A DNA stretch of 64,000 nucleotides from Paenibacillus sp. GM2. GTDB taxonomy: Bacteria > Bacillota > Bacilli > Paenibacillales > Paenibacillaceae. Positions 40,602-49,215 of the stretch are shown here, in pieces (within the stretch, counting starts at the first letter, position 1; each line of letters opens with the position of its first letter). Under the pieces are notes generated by a model that ran no database searches, was not told the DNA's origin, and was given only the letters and a program-made list of their open reading frames with translations. The position numbers and the translations under genes were made by a program. The stretch covers positions 1,941,140 to 2,005,139 of the forward strand of contig NZ_LN831279.1 of the NCBI RefSeq assembly GCF_900069005.2. Direction: 5' to 3'.

Positions 40602-41600
40602 TTATTTTACTTTTGAACCTATATCATTCATAAATTCCTTAAGGCCTTCGGCGATTTCTATTGAGCGAGTATGGTGCAAATAATGGTCTCCTTCAAGGGG
40701 GATCACTTTTCCATATCGGGACTCTTTGGCTTGCTCCTCATGCAGGGATATCCAGTCTTCTCTGGCCATATCATGGGCTTGTACAAATAAGAGCAGAGGA
40801 ATACTTTCCGGGAATCTCAAATTTTGGGCTGCCACGAAATTAGGATAGATATGTTCCATTTCATTCATGCTGCTGGAATTATACAAGTTTTTGAGCATAA
40901 TCAGGTTCATTTGTTTTTTGGTCTCATCATCAAAGGGAAGCTGGGCATAAGGGTCGCCCGATACTTTCAACAGCAATCTGGCTAAACCTGAGTTTTTAAG
41001 AAATTTAAGCTTATTGATTGGAAATTTAACATCCATACCGCTCTGCGTTGGCACACTGCTGTCGATTCCGGCAAAAGCAATGACTTCATCTGGATATTTG
41101 TTCACATAGTCCAGCCCGTAAATTCCGGCGATAGAATGGCCCATCAGAATATACCGGTCAATACCCAGACTTTGCAAGGCCTCGTGAACTTCGCTTACAA
41201 TATTCGCTGTGCTGCGGTCTTTTTTGGTATCATCACTTAATCCATATCCAAAGGGCTCGACCACGACGACTTTATAGGATGGAGACAGCTCTTCGATTAG
41301 CGACTTAAAATCAAGCGCCGGTGCTGCTGTTCCATAACCAGGCAGGAGAACAATCGTCTCCTCTCCTTCCCCTTGAATCAATACATTCATATTTTTCCCA
41401 TCTATTGATACTTGCTGACCGTAATGCTCGATTCTTTTTTGCTCCGAACGACTGCTGATCTTATCCACTGCAAAAATAACAGCCATAAACAGCACAACTG
41501 CAAGGATGATGGCTCCTGCGATTTTTAGCAAAATGCTTCGTACTTTTTGGGCCCTCGTTCTGTTCTTTATATTCATGTCCTCGGTTTGTGGCACGATCAT
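40602..41600 (-). CDS. Membrane-anchored alpha/beta hydrolase
   Basis: 332 residues. A hydrophobic segment at about 24-46 anchors it. The alpha/beta hydrolase domain has VLLPGYGTAAP (oxyanion region), nucleophile elbow GHSIAG (Ser about 155), LLFVQAHD (acid about 272) and EGDHYLHHT (His near 309). Members cleave esters, amides or epoxides; substrate unknown. Start ATG 41600 has weak AGGAGAAGATG upstream. Single gene between a truncated gene and the terminator of a two-component system. Confidence 0.85.
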   Translation of the reverse strand: MIVPQTEDMNIKNRTRAQKVRSILLKIAGAIILAVVLFMAVIFAVDKISSRSEQKRIEHYGQQVSIDGKNMNVLIQGEGEETIVLLPGYGTAAPALDFKSLIEELSPSYKVVVVEPFGYGLSDDTKKDRSTANIVSEVHEALQSLGIDRYILMGHSIAGIYGLDYVNKYPDEVIAFAGIDSSVPTQSGMDVKFPINKLKFLKNSGLARLLLKVSGDPYAQLPFDDETKKQMNLIMLKNLYNSSSMNEMEHIYPNFVAAQNLRFPESIPLLLFVQAHDMAREDWISLHEEQAKESRYGKVIPLEGDHYLHHTRSIEIAEGLKEFMNDIGSKVK

Positions 41601-41712
41601 CTTCTCCTATCTATCTCTGTTTATTCAGCCTCCCTGGCTATAAAATGAAGTGTACCTTACGAATATGTACTCCTCATGACGACAATATGAACTGAATATG
41701 AACAGATATAAA

Positions 41713-41765
41713 TAAAAAAATGCTACGCTAACATAGCAAGCAATACTTGCTATGTTAGCGTAGCA
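41713..41765 (-). terminator. Terminator of the second two-component operon
   Basis: A perfect 20-bp stem (41721-41740 with 41746-41765) and a 5-nt loop, followed on the minus strand by T7. It is 7 bp beyond the kinase stop codon. Confidence 0.92.
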
Positions 41766-41772
41766 TAGAAAA

Positions 41773-43146
41773 TTACTCTGACGGAATATTCATGGGCAAA
41801 GCGACCGTAATCGTTGTCCCCCGGCCAAGCTCGCTTTCTACTAGGAGGTCACCTTGATGAAGAGATACAATTTGCTTCACAATGGCCAGCCCCATGCCGC
41901 TGCCGCCATACTTGCGGCTGTGGGAACGATCCGCCTTAAAGAATCGCTCGAAGATACGCTTCTGATCCTCGGCAGAGATGCCTATTCCCCTATCGGTGAT
42001 TTGCACGGCTACATTTTTGGCCTCCTGCCGGAGGCTGACGGCAATCACACCGCCATCCTCCGAGAATTTGATGCTATTGCCAATGATATTGGTCCATACC
42101 TGATTTAGAAGATCATAGTCTGCTGTTACAGTCACTGCTTTTAGATGAAGCTCAAAAGAGATATTGCGTGCCGACCACTGCGGCTGGATCGCCACAATCA
42201 CACGTCTTATCTGTTCGTCAAGACTATATGAAACCGGATTCAGCTGCTGTGACTGCGATTCAAGCAAACTCAGCTTCAGCAAGCCATCGCTCAGCTTGGA
42301 CATCCGCTCCGCTTCAGCAATGATAATGTCAAGATATCGGCTTCGCTCGCTATCAGAGATAGATACATGCTTAAGCGCCTTAGCGTAACCAGATATCGAA
42401 GTGAGCGGCGACTGAACCTCATGCGATACGTTTGATACGAAATCCCTGCGCATCTGTTCCAGCTGCTGCAGATCATGCATCATCTCTTCAAAACTGCGAG
42501 CCAGAGTGCCGATCTCTCCCTGCTGCTTAATGTTCAGCTCGACATTGAAATCCCCGGCTGCGATTTGTCTGGTAGCTCTTGTCAGCTTTTTAATCGGTCT
42601 TACCAGAAATATAGAGGCAACCAAAATCAGCAGACTGCCTGCCATTAACGTATAGGTCACAAACGAAGATAACCACTTTATGTTAAAGGAAGCAGCAGGG
42701 GGCGTCAGCTGTTCCACAAACATCGCTTTCGTGCCCATTTCCGTGTTCAACGGCAATCCCAGAAGATGCGGGGAAGCCGCACTAGCATCCACTCGAACGG
42801 TTTCCCCACCCAATACTTTTTTTACTTGCTCCATCGTCACAGTGGCCGGGGACTGTCCGTTTAGCGCTCCGTAGGACTGGAATTGCCCCGTTTCATCGTA
42901 GATGCGAACATGGTAAATATTGAGCTGTTTCATCCCGCTCACATACAAGTTCGCCTCATCAACGGATAGAATCTCGTAAATCCGGACGATATCCTGGCTG
43001 AAATTAGATAAGGTGGCATGCATCGTTTCATTCAATTTCTCTCTATATTCCCAAAATGTAATAACAAAACCAATGACCGTCCCCAATAGAATAGCGGCCA
43101 AAAAAGTGGCTACAACCCGAGTATATAACGATTTGATCATTCGCAA
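41773..43146 (-). CDS. Membrane sensor histidine kinase
   Basis: 457 residues. TM1 about 9-30, an extracellular region of about 120 residues, TM2 about 155-180, HAMP region (ATRQIAAGDFNVELN) near 195, H box FVSNVSHEVQSPLTS (His about 240, with Gln after Glu), N box NIIGNSIKFSED, and G boxes DRGIGIS and GGSGMGLAIV. It overlaps its response regulator gene by 10 bp, as in PhoR/BaeS-type pairs. Stimulus unknown. The pair lies before an alpha/beta hydrolase gene and after an exopolysaccharide-like operon, without shared transcription. Confidence 0.9.
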   Translation of the reverse strand: MRMIKSLYTRVVATFLAAILLGTVIGFVITFWEYREKLNETMHATLSNFSQDIVRIYEILSVDEANLYVSGMKQLNIYHVRIYDETGQFQSYGALNGQSPATVTMEQVKKVLGGETVRVDASAASPHLLGLPLNTEMGTKAMFVEQLTPPAASFNIKWLSSFVTYTLMAGSLLILVASIFLVRPIKKLTRATRQIAAGDFNVELNIKQQGEIGTLARSFEEMMHDLQQLEQMRRDFVSNVSHEVQSPLTSISGYAKALKHVSISDSERSRYLDIIIAEAERMSKLSDGLLKLSLLESQSQQLNPVSYSLDEQIRRVIVAIQPQWSARNISFELHLKAVTVTADYDLLNQVWTNIIGNSIKFSEDGGVIAVSLRQEAKNVAVQITDRGIGISAEDQKRIFERFFKADRSHSRKYGGSGMGLAIVKQIVSLHQGDLLVESELGRGTTITVALPMNIPSE

Positions 43147-43811
43147 ACCTCAAGCTTGTAGCCTAGCCCGCGCACGGTTTCAATCCGAAAATCGGATATA
43201 GTCGCGAACCGTTCGCGCAATCGCTTAATATGCACATCTACCGTCCGTTCATCCCCCACATAATCAAGTCCCCAAATTTGATCAATCAGCTGCTCTCGCG
43301 TGTAAACCTGGCCAGGTGTTCCAGCCAGCTTATACAGCAATTCGAACTCCTTGAGCGGCAGAGTGAACGCCTCCGCCCCTCTCGTTACCTTATATGTCAA
43401 TCGATCGAGGATAACACTGGCGAATTGAATCGTCTGCGTGGAGCCAATTCGGTATCGCTTTAATAAAGCCTTTACGCGAACCGTCAGCTCCAGCGGATCA
43501 AACGGCTTCGTCAAATAATCGTCCGTCCCCAGTTCGAATCCCTTCACCTTCTCCCAGGTTTCGCCTCTCGCTGTAAGCATAAGCAGGGGCAGATCGGGAT
43601 TAGCTCGGCGGAGCTCCTTGCATAAGGTCCAGCCATCCATGATTGGCATCATAATATCAAGCACAACAAGATCCACCTGCGTCGAGCCGTAGATGTTCAG
43701 CGCTTCTTGGCCATCTGCGGCCTCGACTGTTGTAAATCCGTCGGTGCGTAGAAATAAACTAACAAGCTCGCGAATATTTGCATCATCATCAGCAACCAGT
43801 ATAGTAGGCAT
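43137..43811 (-). CDS. OmpR-family response regulator
   Basis: 224 residues. Receiver domain about 1-115 with acidic residues VADDD, phospho-Asp in LVVLDIMMP (about residue 51), Thr in LLMLTARG and Lys in LTKPFDPLEL. Winged helix with LPLKEFELLYKLA and DERTVDVHIKRLRERF. The kinase gene follows with a 10-bp overlap. Target genes are unknown. Confidence 0.92.
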   Translation of the reverse strand: MPTILVADDDANIRELVSLFLRTDGFTTVEAADGQEALNIYGSTQVDLVVLDIMMPIMDGWTLCKELRRANPDLPLLMLTARGETWEKVKGFELGTDDYLTKPFDPLELTVRVKALLKRYRIGSTQTIQFASVILDRLTYKVTRGAEAFTLPLKEFELLYKLAGTPGQVYTREQLIDQIWGLDYVGDERTVDVHIKRLRERFATISDFRIETVRGLGYKLEVCE

Positions 43812-43906
43812 CCATTACCCTCTCTCTCTGTTCATCCTACATCCCAGTATTTATTATACTATAAAAGATTTATACTGGCCCTGCCGGACTGACTCCCTCC
43901 CTTGGA

Positions 43907-45043
43907 TCATTGACGCAGCTGCTCTCCCAGAAACCTTACGATCCCGTCCTCGGCATCCTGGGAGTATTCCCAGACCATCGCGCCACCCAGATTATGCTGC
44001 TGGATATACTTCACCTTTTCAAGCAGTGACTGCGGGTCTTCATAGGTGATGAACATATCTCCATTATAGAGATAAGCGGCTTTCGCTTGAGCATCATAGT
44101 AGCGCTTGTAACCATTTTTGTTCATATAGGATTTCTGAATCACCTTATAAGTGAGATCCAACCGCTCGATATCAACCGCTTGTCCGGGAGCAAATGCACC
44201 GTCATGCTTGCTACCCTTCACCTTCTGCCAGGCATAAGAGTAGGCGGGAATACCCAGCAACAGCTTCTTGCTGTCAATATCGTGATCAAGATACATCTTT
44301 ATGATCTGATCCACACTCATCTGTGACTTATTCCCGCGGTCCATATATAGATTGGCATTATAGCCGGTCTGCTTCGACCATTGGCCCGTCAAGTCATAGC
44401 TCATCACATTGATATAATCGACATATTCAGCTACCTTCTGGACCTCAACGCTCTGAAAATACCAATCCTGCGTACCTGCAGCGAAGGTTAACAGATATCC
44501 CTTGCTGTTGAATGGCAGGCGGTACATTTTCTCCCTCAGCTCCCTGATCAGGCTGGTGAAATTTTGCGTATCCTCTGGCCGAGATTTCTGAGTATTCCAG
44601 GCATGAAATGCCGGGTACTCCCAATCGATATCCACGCCGTCCAGATCCAGCTCTCGGATCATCTCAAGAATGCTCTCCGTAAATAAATAACGGTTGCCGT
44701 CCAGTGCAGCATCGGAGAAGCCATCCACCCCATATCCACCTATCGCCAGCACGAATCGGGTTGCAGGGTTGCTCTGTTTCATTTTCTGAATATTACGTTT
44801 TATCTGCTCGTTTGTCGCCTCATCTTCATGAAAATAGAGCTTTGTTCCGGCAATCTTCGCAAAGGCAATATAAGCGATATCCACATTTTTCTCGGATAAA
44901 CGGACGTTGTCTGCATCCCTCCAGGCTTCCACGTACACTGCCGTCACTTTATGATCCTCAGCGCTTGAGATTTGATAGAAATAAAGGCCCATGCCCGCCA
45001 GCAATATTATCACGAACACTTTCGTATATAAACTGATCTTCAT
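43907..45043 (-). CDS. Membrane-anchored GH18 family glycosidase
   Basis: 378 residues from ATG 45043 (AGAGGGTG upstream; the frame to 45064 lacks a site). One N-terminal hydrophobic helix (about 7-24) may be a signal or an anchor. The GH18 DxxDxDxE motif is intact: LDGVDIDWEYP with Glu the catalytic acid; FVLAIGGYG, INVMSYDLTGQW, and GAMVWEYSQD are the other barrel strands. GH18 enzymes hydrolyse GlcNAc-containing chains (chitin, peptidoglycan, related polymers). It is the last gene of a run with GT2 and an acyltransferase. Its four-base gap from the acyltransferase gene suggests coupling. Confidence 0.9.
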   Translation of the reverse strand: MKISLYTKVFVIILLAGMGLYFYQISSAEDHKVTAVYVEAWRDADNVRLSEKNVDIAYIAFAKIAGTKLYFHEDEATNEQIKRNIQKMKQSNPATRFVLAIGGYGVDGFSDAALDGNRYLFTESILEMIRELDLDGVDIDWEYPAFHAWNTQKSRPEDTQNFTSLIRELREKMYRLPFNSKGYLLTFAAGTQDWYFQSVEVQKVAEYVDYINVMSYDLTGQWSKQTGYNANLYMDRGNKSQMSVDQIIKMYLDHDIDSKKLLLGIPAYSYAWQKVKGSKHDGAFAPGQAVDIERLDLTYKVIQKSYMNKNGYKRYYDAQAKAAYLYNGDMFITYEDPQSLLEKVKYIQQHNLGGAMVWEYSQDAEDGIVRFLGEQLRQ

Positions 45044-45047
45044 GGAG

Positions 45048-46148
45048 TCACCCTCTTCCGCCAAATAGAATATAGGTTGTGACCTTATTTAAATTCAGAA
45101 TCTTGACGGTGACATAACTGATTATAAGGATGAGGAAAATATTCGCCAGGAGTCCCAGAATGGCCTCCAGCAACGAAGCCTCAAGCGGTGTCTTGCCCGA
45201 TACCATCATCTCGATTAACAGATGAATCAAATATACGCTGAAGCTGGCTTTGGAGATGGAGCCAAGCAGTTTTTGTACTTTATGATTCAGTTTCGCGTTC
45301 AGCGCCTCCTCTTTAGCCTGGAAATAAACGAACATGCCGACAGCCATACAAAAAGTAGTAATGGAATAGTTGCCGTAGAACATTTCGTCAAGCACGCCTC
45401 TCTGTACAGACACAAAATAAGTCGCAACGGGGGCAATAAAAAACGAAAGGACGCCCAGATTGAACATTCTATTCTTCATTCTCACAGGCAGATCGAAATG
45501 ATATAGATAGTAGCCTAATATAAAATACCCGAGATACCCCGTAAAGAACGGTATGTTTAAGAGCGGTATGCTGATCCCTGTCCCTGTCAGCCGTTCCACG
45601 ATATCGTTCAGCAAGCGGCCCCCGATGCTTACAGCAAACCATAAGCACAAGTAATATCTCAGGTCCTTCTCGCCGCAAGCTTTGATCCATTTGCTGAGCA
45701 ACGGAACTGTCAAATAAATGGCGATAATCGCGTAAATAAACCAAAGATGCACATAATTACGATCGGTCAGCAGACGGTAGCCAAAATCGAGCAGAAATTC
45801 GAAGCCATTCATCTCGCTTTTCAAAATCACATATTGGTTGTACAACCCGTAGATCAGCGACCAACTGACCAGTGAAATTAATAAGGGTACGATCCGCTTC
45901 TTAAAAAAAGCCTGATAGGATTGAACCTCTGTCCGCAGGATCATCGCTCCGCTAATCATAAAAAAGACAGGAACGGCAAACCGTGATATGGAATTGAAAA
46001 AATTGCTGATCCACCAGGAAGCCGTATGAAAATCATTCGAGGCAGTAAGTATCTCCGCCGTGTAATGCAGGGCAATCACAGCAATAATCGATAAAATTCT
46101 CAAGCAATCTACGTATAGGATTCGTTTGCTTTCCATAACTGTATTCAT
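45048..46148 (-). CDS. Acyltransferase family 3 membrane protein (IcaC/OafA-like)
   Basis: 366 residues from ATG 46148 with AGGAGGAC before it; upstream codons are not used. About ten hydrophobic segments. The family opening RILYVDCLRILSIIAVIALHY has the essential His in HY, and FFMISGAMILR and FSVYLIHLLIEM follow the acyltransferase_3 pattern. Such proteins move acetyl or succinyl groups to extracellular polysaccharide. It lies between a GT2 synthase and a GH18 gene, so it likely modifies the product of the GT2. Confidence 0.88.
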   Translation of the reverse strand: MNTVMESKRILYVDCLRILSIIAVIALHYTAEILTASNDFHTASWWISNFFNSISRFAVPVFFMISGAMILRTEVQSYQAFFKKRIVPLLISLVSWSLIYGLYNQYVILKSEMNGFEFLLDFGYRLLTDRNYVHLWFIYAIIAIYLTVPLLSKWIKACGEKDLRYYLCLWFAVSIGGRLLNDIVERLTGTGISIPLLNIPFFTGYLGYFILGYYLYHFDLPVRMKNRMFNLGVLSFFIAPVATYFVSVQRGVLDEMFYGNYSITTFCMAVGMFVYFQAKEEALNAKLNHKVQKLLGSISKASFSVYLIHLLIEMMVSGKTPLEASLLEAILGLLANIFLILIISYVTVKILNLNKVTTYILFGGRG

Positions 46149-46161
46149 GGGAGTCCTCCTT

Positions 46162-47520
46162 CTATCCTGAATGCGATCTGGATGCGATATTTTGACTAAT
46201 GGCTGCGACGCCTTTTCTCTCCACAAACCCCCAGCCTTCATCATTATCAAAATATTTGAACGTCCCGGCGATATTGATATATAGCAGTACATTGCGATAG
46301 GTGAGCAGATCCAGTTGACTAAAAAGGAACATCCTAATATAGTCCTGAATCGTATAGCTGCTGCCGTATTTTCTGCAGAGGCCTAATGAAACTACGATCT
46401 GTAGCCCATTGATCACCAGGGTGATTAGAAAGAAGATCAACGCGTGGATCAGATTGCCGTCGGCAAAAAATATCATCTGCACGATATAGACAAGCATCAT
46501 AAATGCTGAAAAGGTACCCAGCATAAAGCCGTCAATAGCAAAGAACAGGTTTACCCCTACGCCAAAACGGCTCGACAGCCGCGACCAATAGATGAGAACA
46601 CAATCGATGAACGCCTTCTGCCAGCGGATGCGCTGTTTGTAGAAGTTGGTCAAATTCTCCGGACACTCCGTGTAGCAGACCGCCTCCGGCGCATACACCA
46701 GCTTCTTCTTCAAGCGATTGGCCTTCAAATACTCGTGAATTTTCAAGGTAATATCGATATCTTCGCCAACCGTGCTGCGAAATCCGTTCACCTGTACCAG
46801 GACATCCTTGTAAAATGCGCCGAACGCGCCGGATATGACGACAATGGAATTAAAAAAGGACTGCGTTAATTTACGTACATAGAAGCCATGTGTATAATTG
46901 ATAATCTGACTTTTGATCAGCCCTGAGCCCCTGAACTTCTCGACAATAGCTCCGTCCCGCTTCTCCGCGCCTTGTACAATTTTCACGGTGCCGCCGAGGG
47001 CGATAATATCGCTGTTATGGAAATATTGATTGACGTATTTCAAAGCATTGGTTTCCAGCATGCTGTCGGCATCCAACGTAATGACAATCTCGGATGCAGC
47101 ATAATCGATCCCTGCATTCAGGGAATCGGCCTTGCCGCCGTTTTGCTTGTCGATGACGAGGATATGAGGGTAATGGACTGAGCGGTATACGCCTTTAATA
47201 GGCTTGTAGGCTAACTGATGCGCGGGAGTCCGGCAGTCAAGTTCGAGCTGCAGCAGTTCGTCCAGCCTGGAAAGGGTCTTATCCTTGGACCCATCGTTAA
47301 TGATAATAATCTCATAGTTGCTATATTTCAGGTCGGCCATCGCATCCAGACAATTTTTGATCGTCAGTTCCTCGTTATAGGCCGGGACGAGCACCGCTAT
47401 CGATTTCTCCGCCAGCTCGGGATCGAGCCTTTTTACCTTACTGCAGACAAGGGGGATGACCGTATACAGAGCTTGAAATATAAGAAATACCGCTGCTATT
47501 ACATACAATAAAAATGACAA
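46162..47520 (-). CDS. Processive family-2 glycosyltransferase (PgaC/IcaA/NodC-like)
   Basis: 452 residues. One N-terminal helix, a cytosolic GT-A domain (about 35-310) with VPAYNEE, LDADSMLE (DxD), GEDIDIT and the processive QRIRW pair (KQRIRWQKA), then about four C-terminal helices. This arrangement matches enzymes that make poly-GlcNAc, chitin-like or hyaluronan chains from UDP-sugars and pass them through the membrane. TTG at 47520 with GGAG 8 bp before it. First gene of a three-gene run; the IcaB deacetylase found in poly-GlcNAc operons is absent. Product not fixed. Confidence 0.9.
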   Translation of the reverse strand: MSFLLYVIAAVFLIFQALYTVIPLVCSKVKRLDPELAEKSIAVLVPAYNEELTIKNCLDAMADLKYSNYEIIIINDGSKDKTLSRLDELLQLELDCRTPAHQLAYKPIKGVYRSVHYPHILVIDKQNGGKADSLNAGIDYAASEIVITLDADSMLETNALKYVNQYFHNSDIIALGGTVKIVQGAEKRDGAIVEKFRGSGLIKSQIINYTHGFYVRKLTQSFFNSIVVISGAFGAFYKDVLVQVNGFRSTVGEDIDITLKIHEYLKANRLKKKLVYAPEAVCYTECPENLTNFYKQRIRWQKAFIDCVLIYWSRLSSRFGVGVNLFFAIDGFMLGTFSAFMMLVYIVQMIFFADGNLIHALIFFLITLVINGLQIVVSLGLCRKYGSSYTIQDYIRMFLFSQLDLLTYRNVLLYINIAGTFKYFDNDEGWGFVERKGVAAISQNIASRSHSG

Positions 47521-47857
47521 GTTGGGTTCTCCTCTCTTTCTCTTTCTAGTTCTCTCATGCTAAGACTAGCCCAATCCTCCTCCCATAGTAAAACCGCTTA
47601 ATATCGCAAGAAAACGAATACATCGACGATTTTCATATCTATACAGCATTTTGGGTTATATTTCCTATATAAGTTAAATATTATCTTTTTATGTATTATT
47701 AGGGATAAATTTGTCTTATTAAGGGGTAAATATCTATCCCTTCTACCTTTATTTAGTGGAACAATTATGTTTCTTTTTATGGCCTCGATCTCCCTGCCGA
47801 GTATCTATTTCTTCTTTGCAGGCCGACAAAAGCATCACAGAAGATTCAGCGAGAACG
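47521..47857. other. 337-bp intergenic region
   Basis: This AT-rich stretch holds the promoter of the GT2 operon on the minus strand. I see no clear operator, RNA or repeat in it. Confidence 0.5.
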
Positions 47858-47888
47858 CCAAAAACCCCCGTCAGGCTAACGTCTGACG
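47858..47888 (-). terminator. Terminator of the MBL/ABC operon
   Basis: CGTCAG...CTGACG stem (47869-47888) followed on the minus strand by G-rich then T5. It lies 17 bp past the stop of the metallo-beta-lactamase gene. Confidence 0.78.
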
Positions 47889-47904
47889 AAGGATTATTGT
47901 ATTT

Positions 47905-49215
47905 CTAAATTGGTAATCTATCTCCCGCCTGCAAGGAGTGCAAACCGGGGTAGCCTTTCCCAGCCAGGCGAGCAACGACCCGGTCGGTCTCCGGCTTAGG
48001 AGCATGAACCAACACGGTGTGACGGCTGGGAACCTCCTGCAGCATATAGCGAACATCTTCCAGGCCCTGATGGATTTTGTAACCCATCTGTACTGTCTCG
48101 CAGTAGGTCTCCTCCGTCTCGCCCCGGAGCAGCCGCCTAGCAAAGGTGCCGTCACTGGCATGGCCCGTAATGACGATCGCATGAGCGGATGATAAGGAGA
48201 GGCGTTCCGCATACCAGCGGGCACGGGCCGATTCCATCATGCCATCCGTCGTGAAGATGATAAGCGGCTCCTCTCTCTCCAGCAGCCGCAGCCTTTCCTC
48301 CTGAGTGTCCGGAACATACACATGAGGTGCAAGTATCGCTTCCTCTATCGTATGAAGGCTCCCCGGTTTTAGCCAAGCTTCCCATTCCGCCATCTGTCGC
48401 AGCCCTTCATAGATCGCTCGTTCCAGCAGGACCGGCTGATCCGAAAAGGTGCCGAGCGCCCATACCAGCAGCTCCTGTCCTCGTCCAAACGCAGGGACCG
48501 GCAGGAGCACATGTCCTCCACGCCCCAATACTTCAAGCGTAAACTGCCGGAGTGCATTCAGTTTCTGCTCCTGGGATTCATCATCCATTCCGTATGCATT
48601 ATCCATAATGGATAAGAGGGTCTCTGACATGGACGACGCAGAAGCAGTAGGGCTCTCAGGAAGTGGTGCACGTGGCGAATCAGCGGCCAGCAGAGCAGAT
48701 TCCCGGCTGAAGTCTCCTGAGAAGAACAGCAGCTGCCCTTCCATTTGAATCCGGAACCAGACCGAGCCGAGCATATGACCGCTCCTCCCCCACTGCAACT
48801 GCAACCCGTCATTTAGCTGCAACCATTGTCCTGCCGGGACCTCATCCTCCAAGATACGGAATTTGAGCGCCGCGATATGTGCGGGTTCATAGGGAAGCTC
48901 CCCATTACGGCTCGCCACATATTTACCCCAATTTGCAAAATACAGCTCCAACTGAGATACCGTTGGCCCGGTCGTCCAGATCTCTCCTTGATAACCGTGT
49001 TTATATAGAAGCGGCAGAGCCATAGAATGATCCTCATGCGCATGCGACAGAAATACGGCCGTCAGCTCAGGAATCAGATGGACATCAAGCAGGGGATATT
49101 GCCCCGTTCCCTCCTTCTTGACACCGCAATCGAGCATAATCCGATGCTGTTCTCCTGTTAGCACATAACAAGAACGGCCATGCTCCCCGGCTCCACCCCA
49201 TATTTTCAGTTCCAT
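47905..49215 (-). CDS. Beta-CASP metallo-beta-lactamase fold hydrolase
   Basis: 436 residues. The metal-site motif LSHAHEDHSMALP gives HxHxDH (about residues 61-66), GHMLGSVWF the next His, SGDFSRES the bridging Asp. A beta-CASP region follows (LLPVPAFGRG, FTTDGMMESARARWY, ITGHASDG, VQMGYKIHQG), like RNase J/CPSF-type or related nucleases, which cut RNA; DNA and small phosphoesters are also known for MBL proteins. ATG at 49215 overlaps the permease stop by one base (TAATG); GTG at 49230 is an alternative. It closes a Fe3+/phosphonate-type ABC operon. Its role there is not explained by family knowledge. Confidence 0.82.
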   Translation of the reverse strand: MELKIWGGAGEHGRSCYVLTGEQHRIMLDCGVKKEGTGQYPLLDVHLIPELTAVFLSHAHEDHSMALPLLYKHGYQGEIWTTGPTVSQLELYFANWGKYVASRNGELPYEPAHIAALKFRILEDEVPAGQWLQLNDGLQLQWGRSGHMLGSVWFRIQMEGQLLFFSGDFSRESALLAADSPRAPLPESPTASASSMSETLLSIMDNAYGMDDESQEQKLNALRQFTLEVLGRGGHVLLPVPAFGRGQELLVWALGTFSDQPVLLERAIYEGLRQMAEWEAWLKPGSLHTIEEAILAPHVYVPDTQEERLRLLEREEPLIIFTTDGMMESARARWYAERLSLSSAHAIVITGHASDGTFARRLLRGETEETYCETVQMGYKIHQGLEDVRYMLQEVPSRHTVLVHAPKPETDRVVARLAGKGYPGLHSLQAGDRLPI

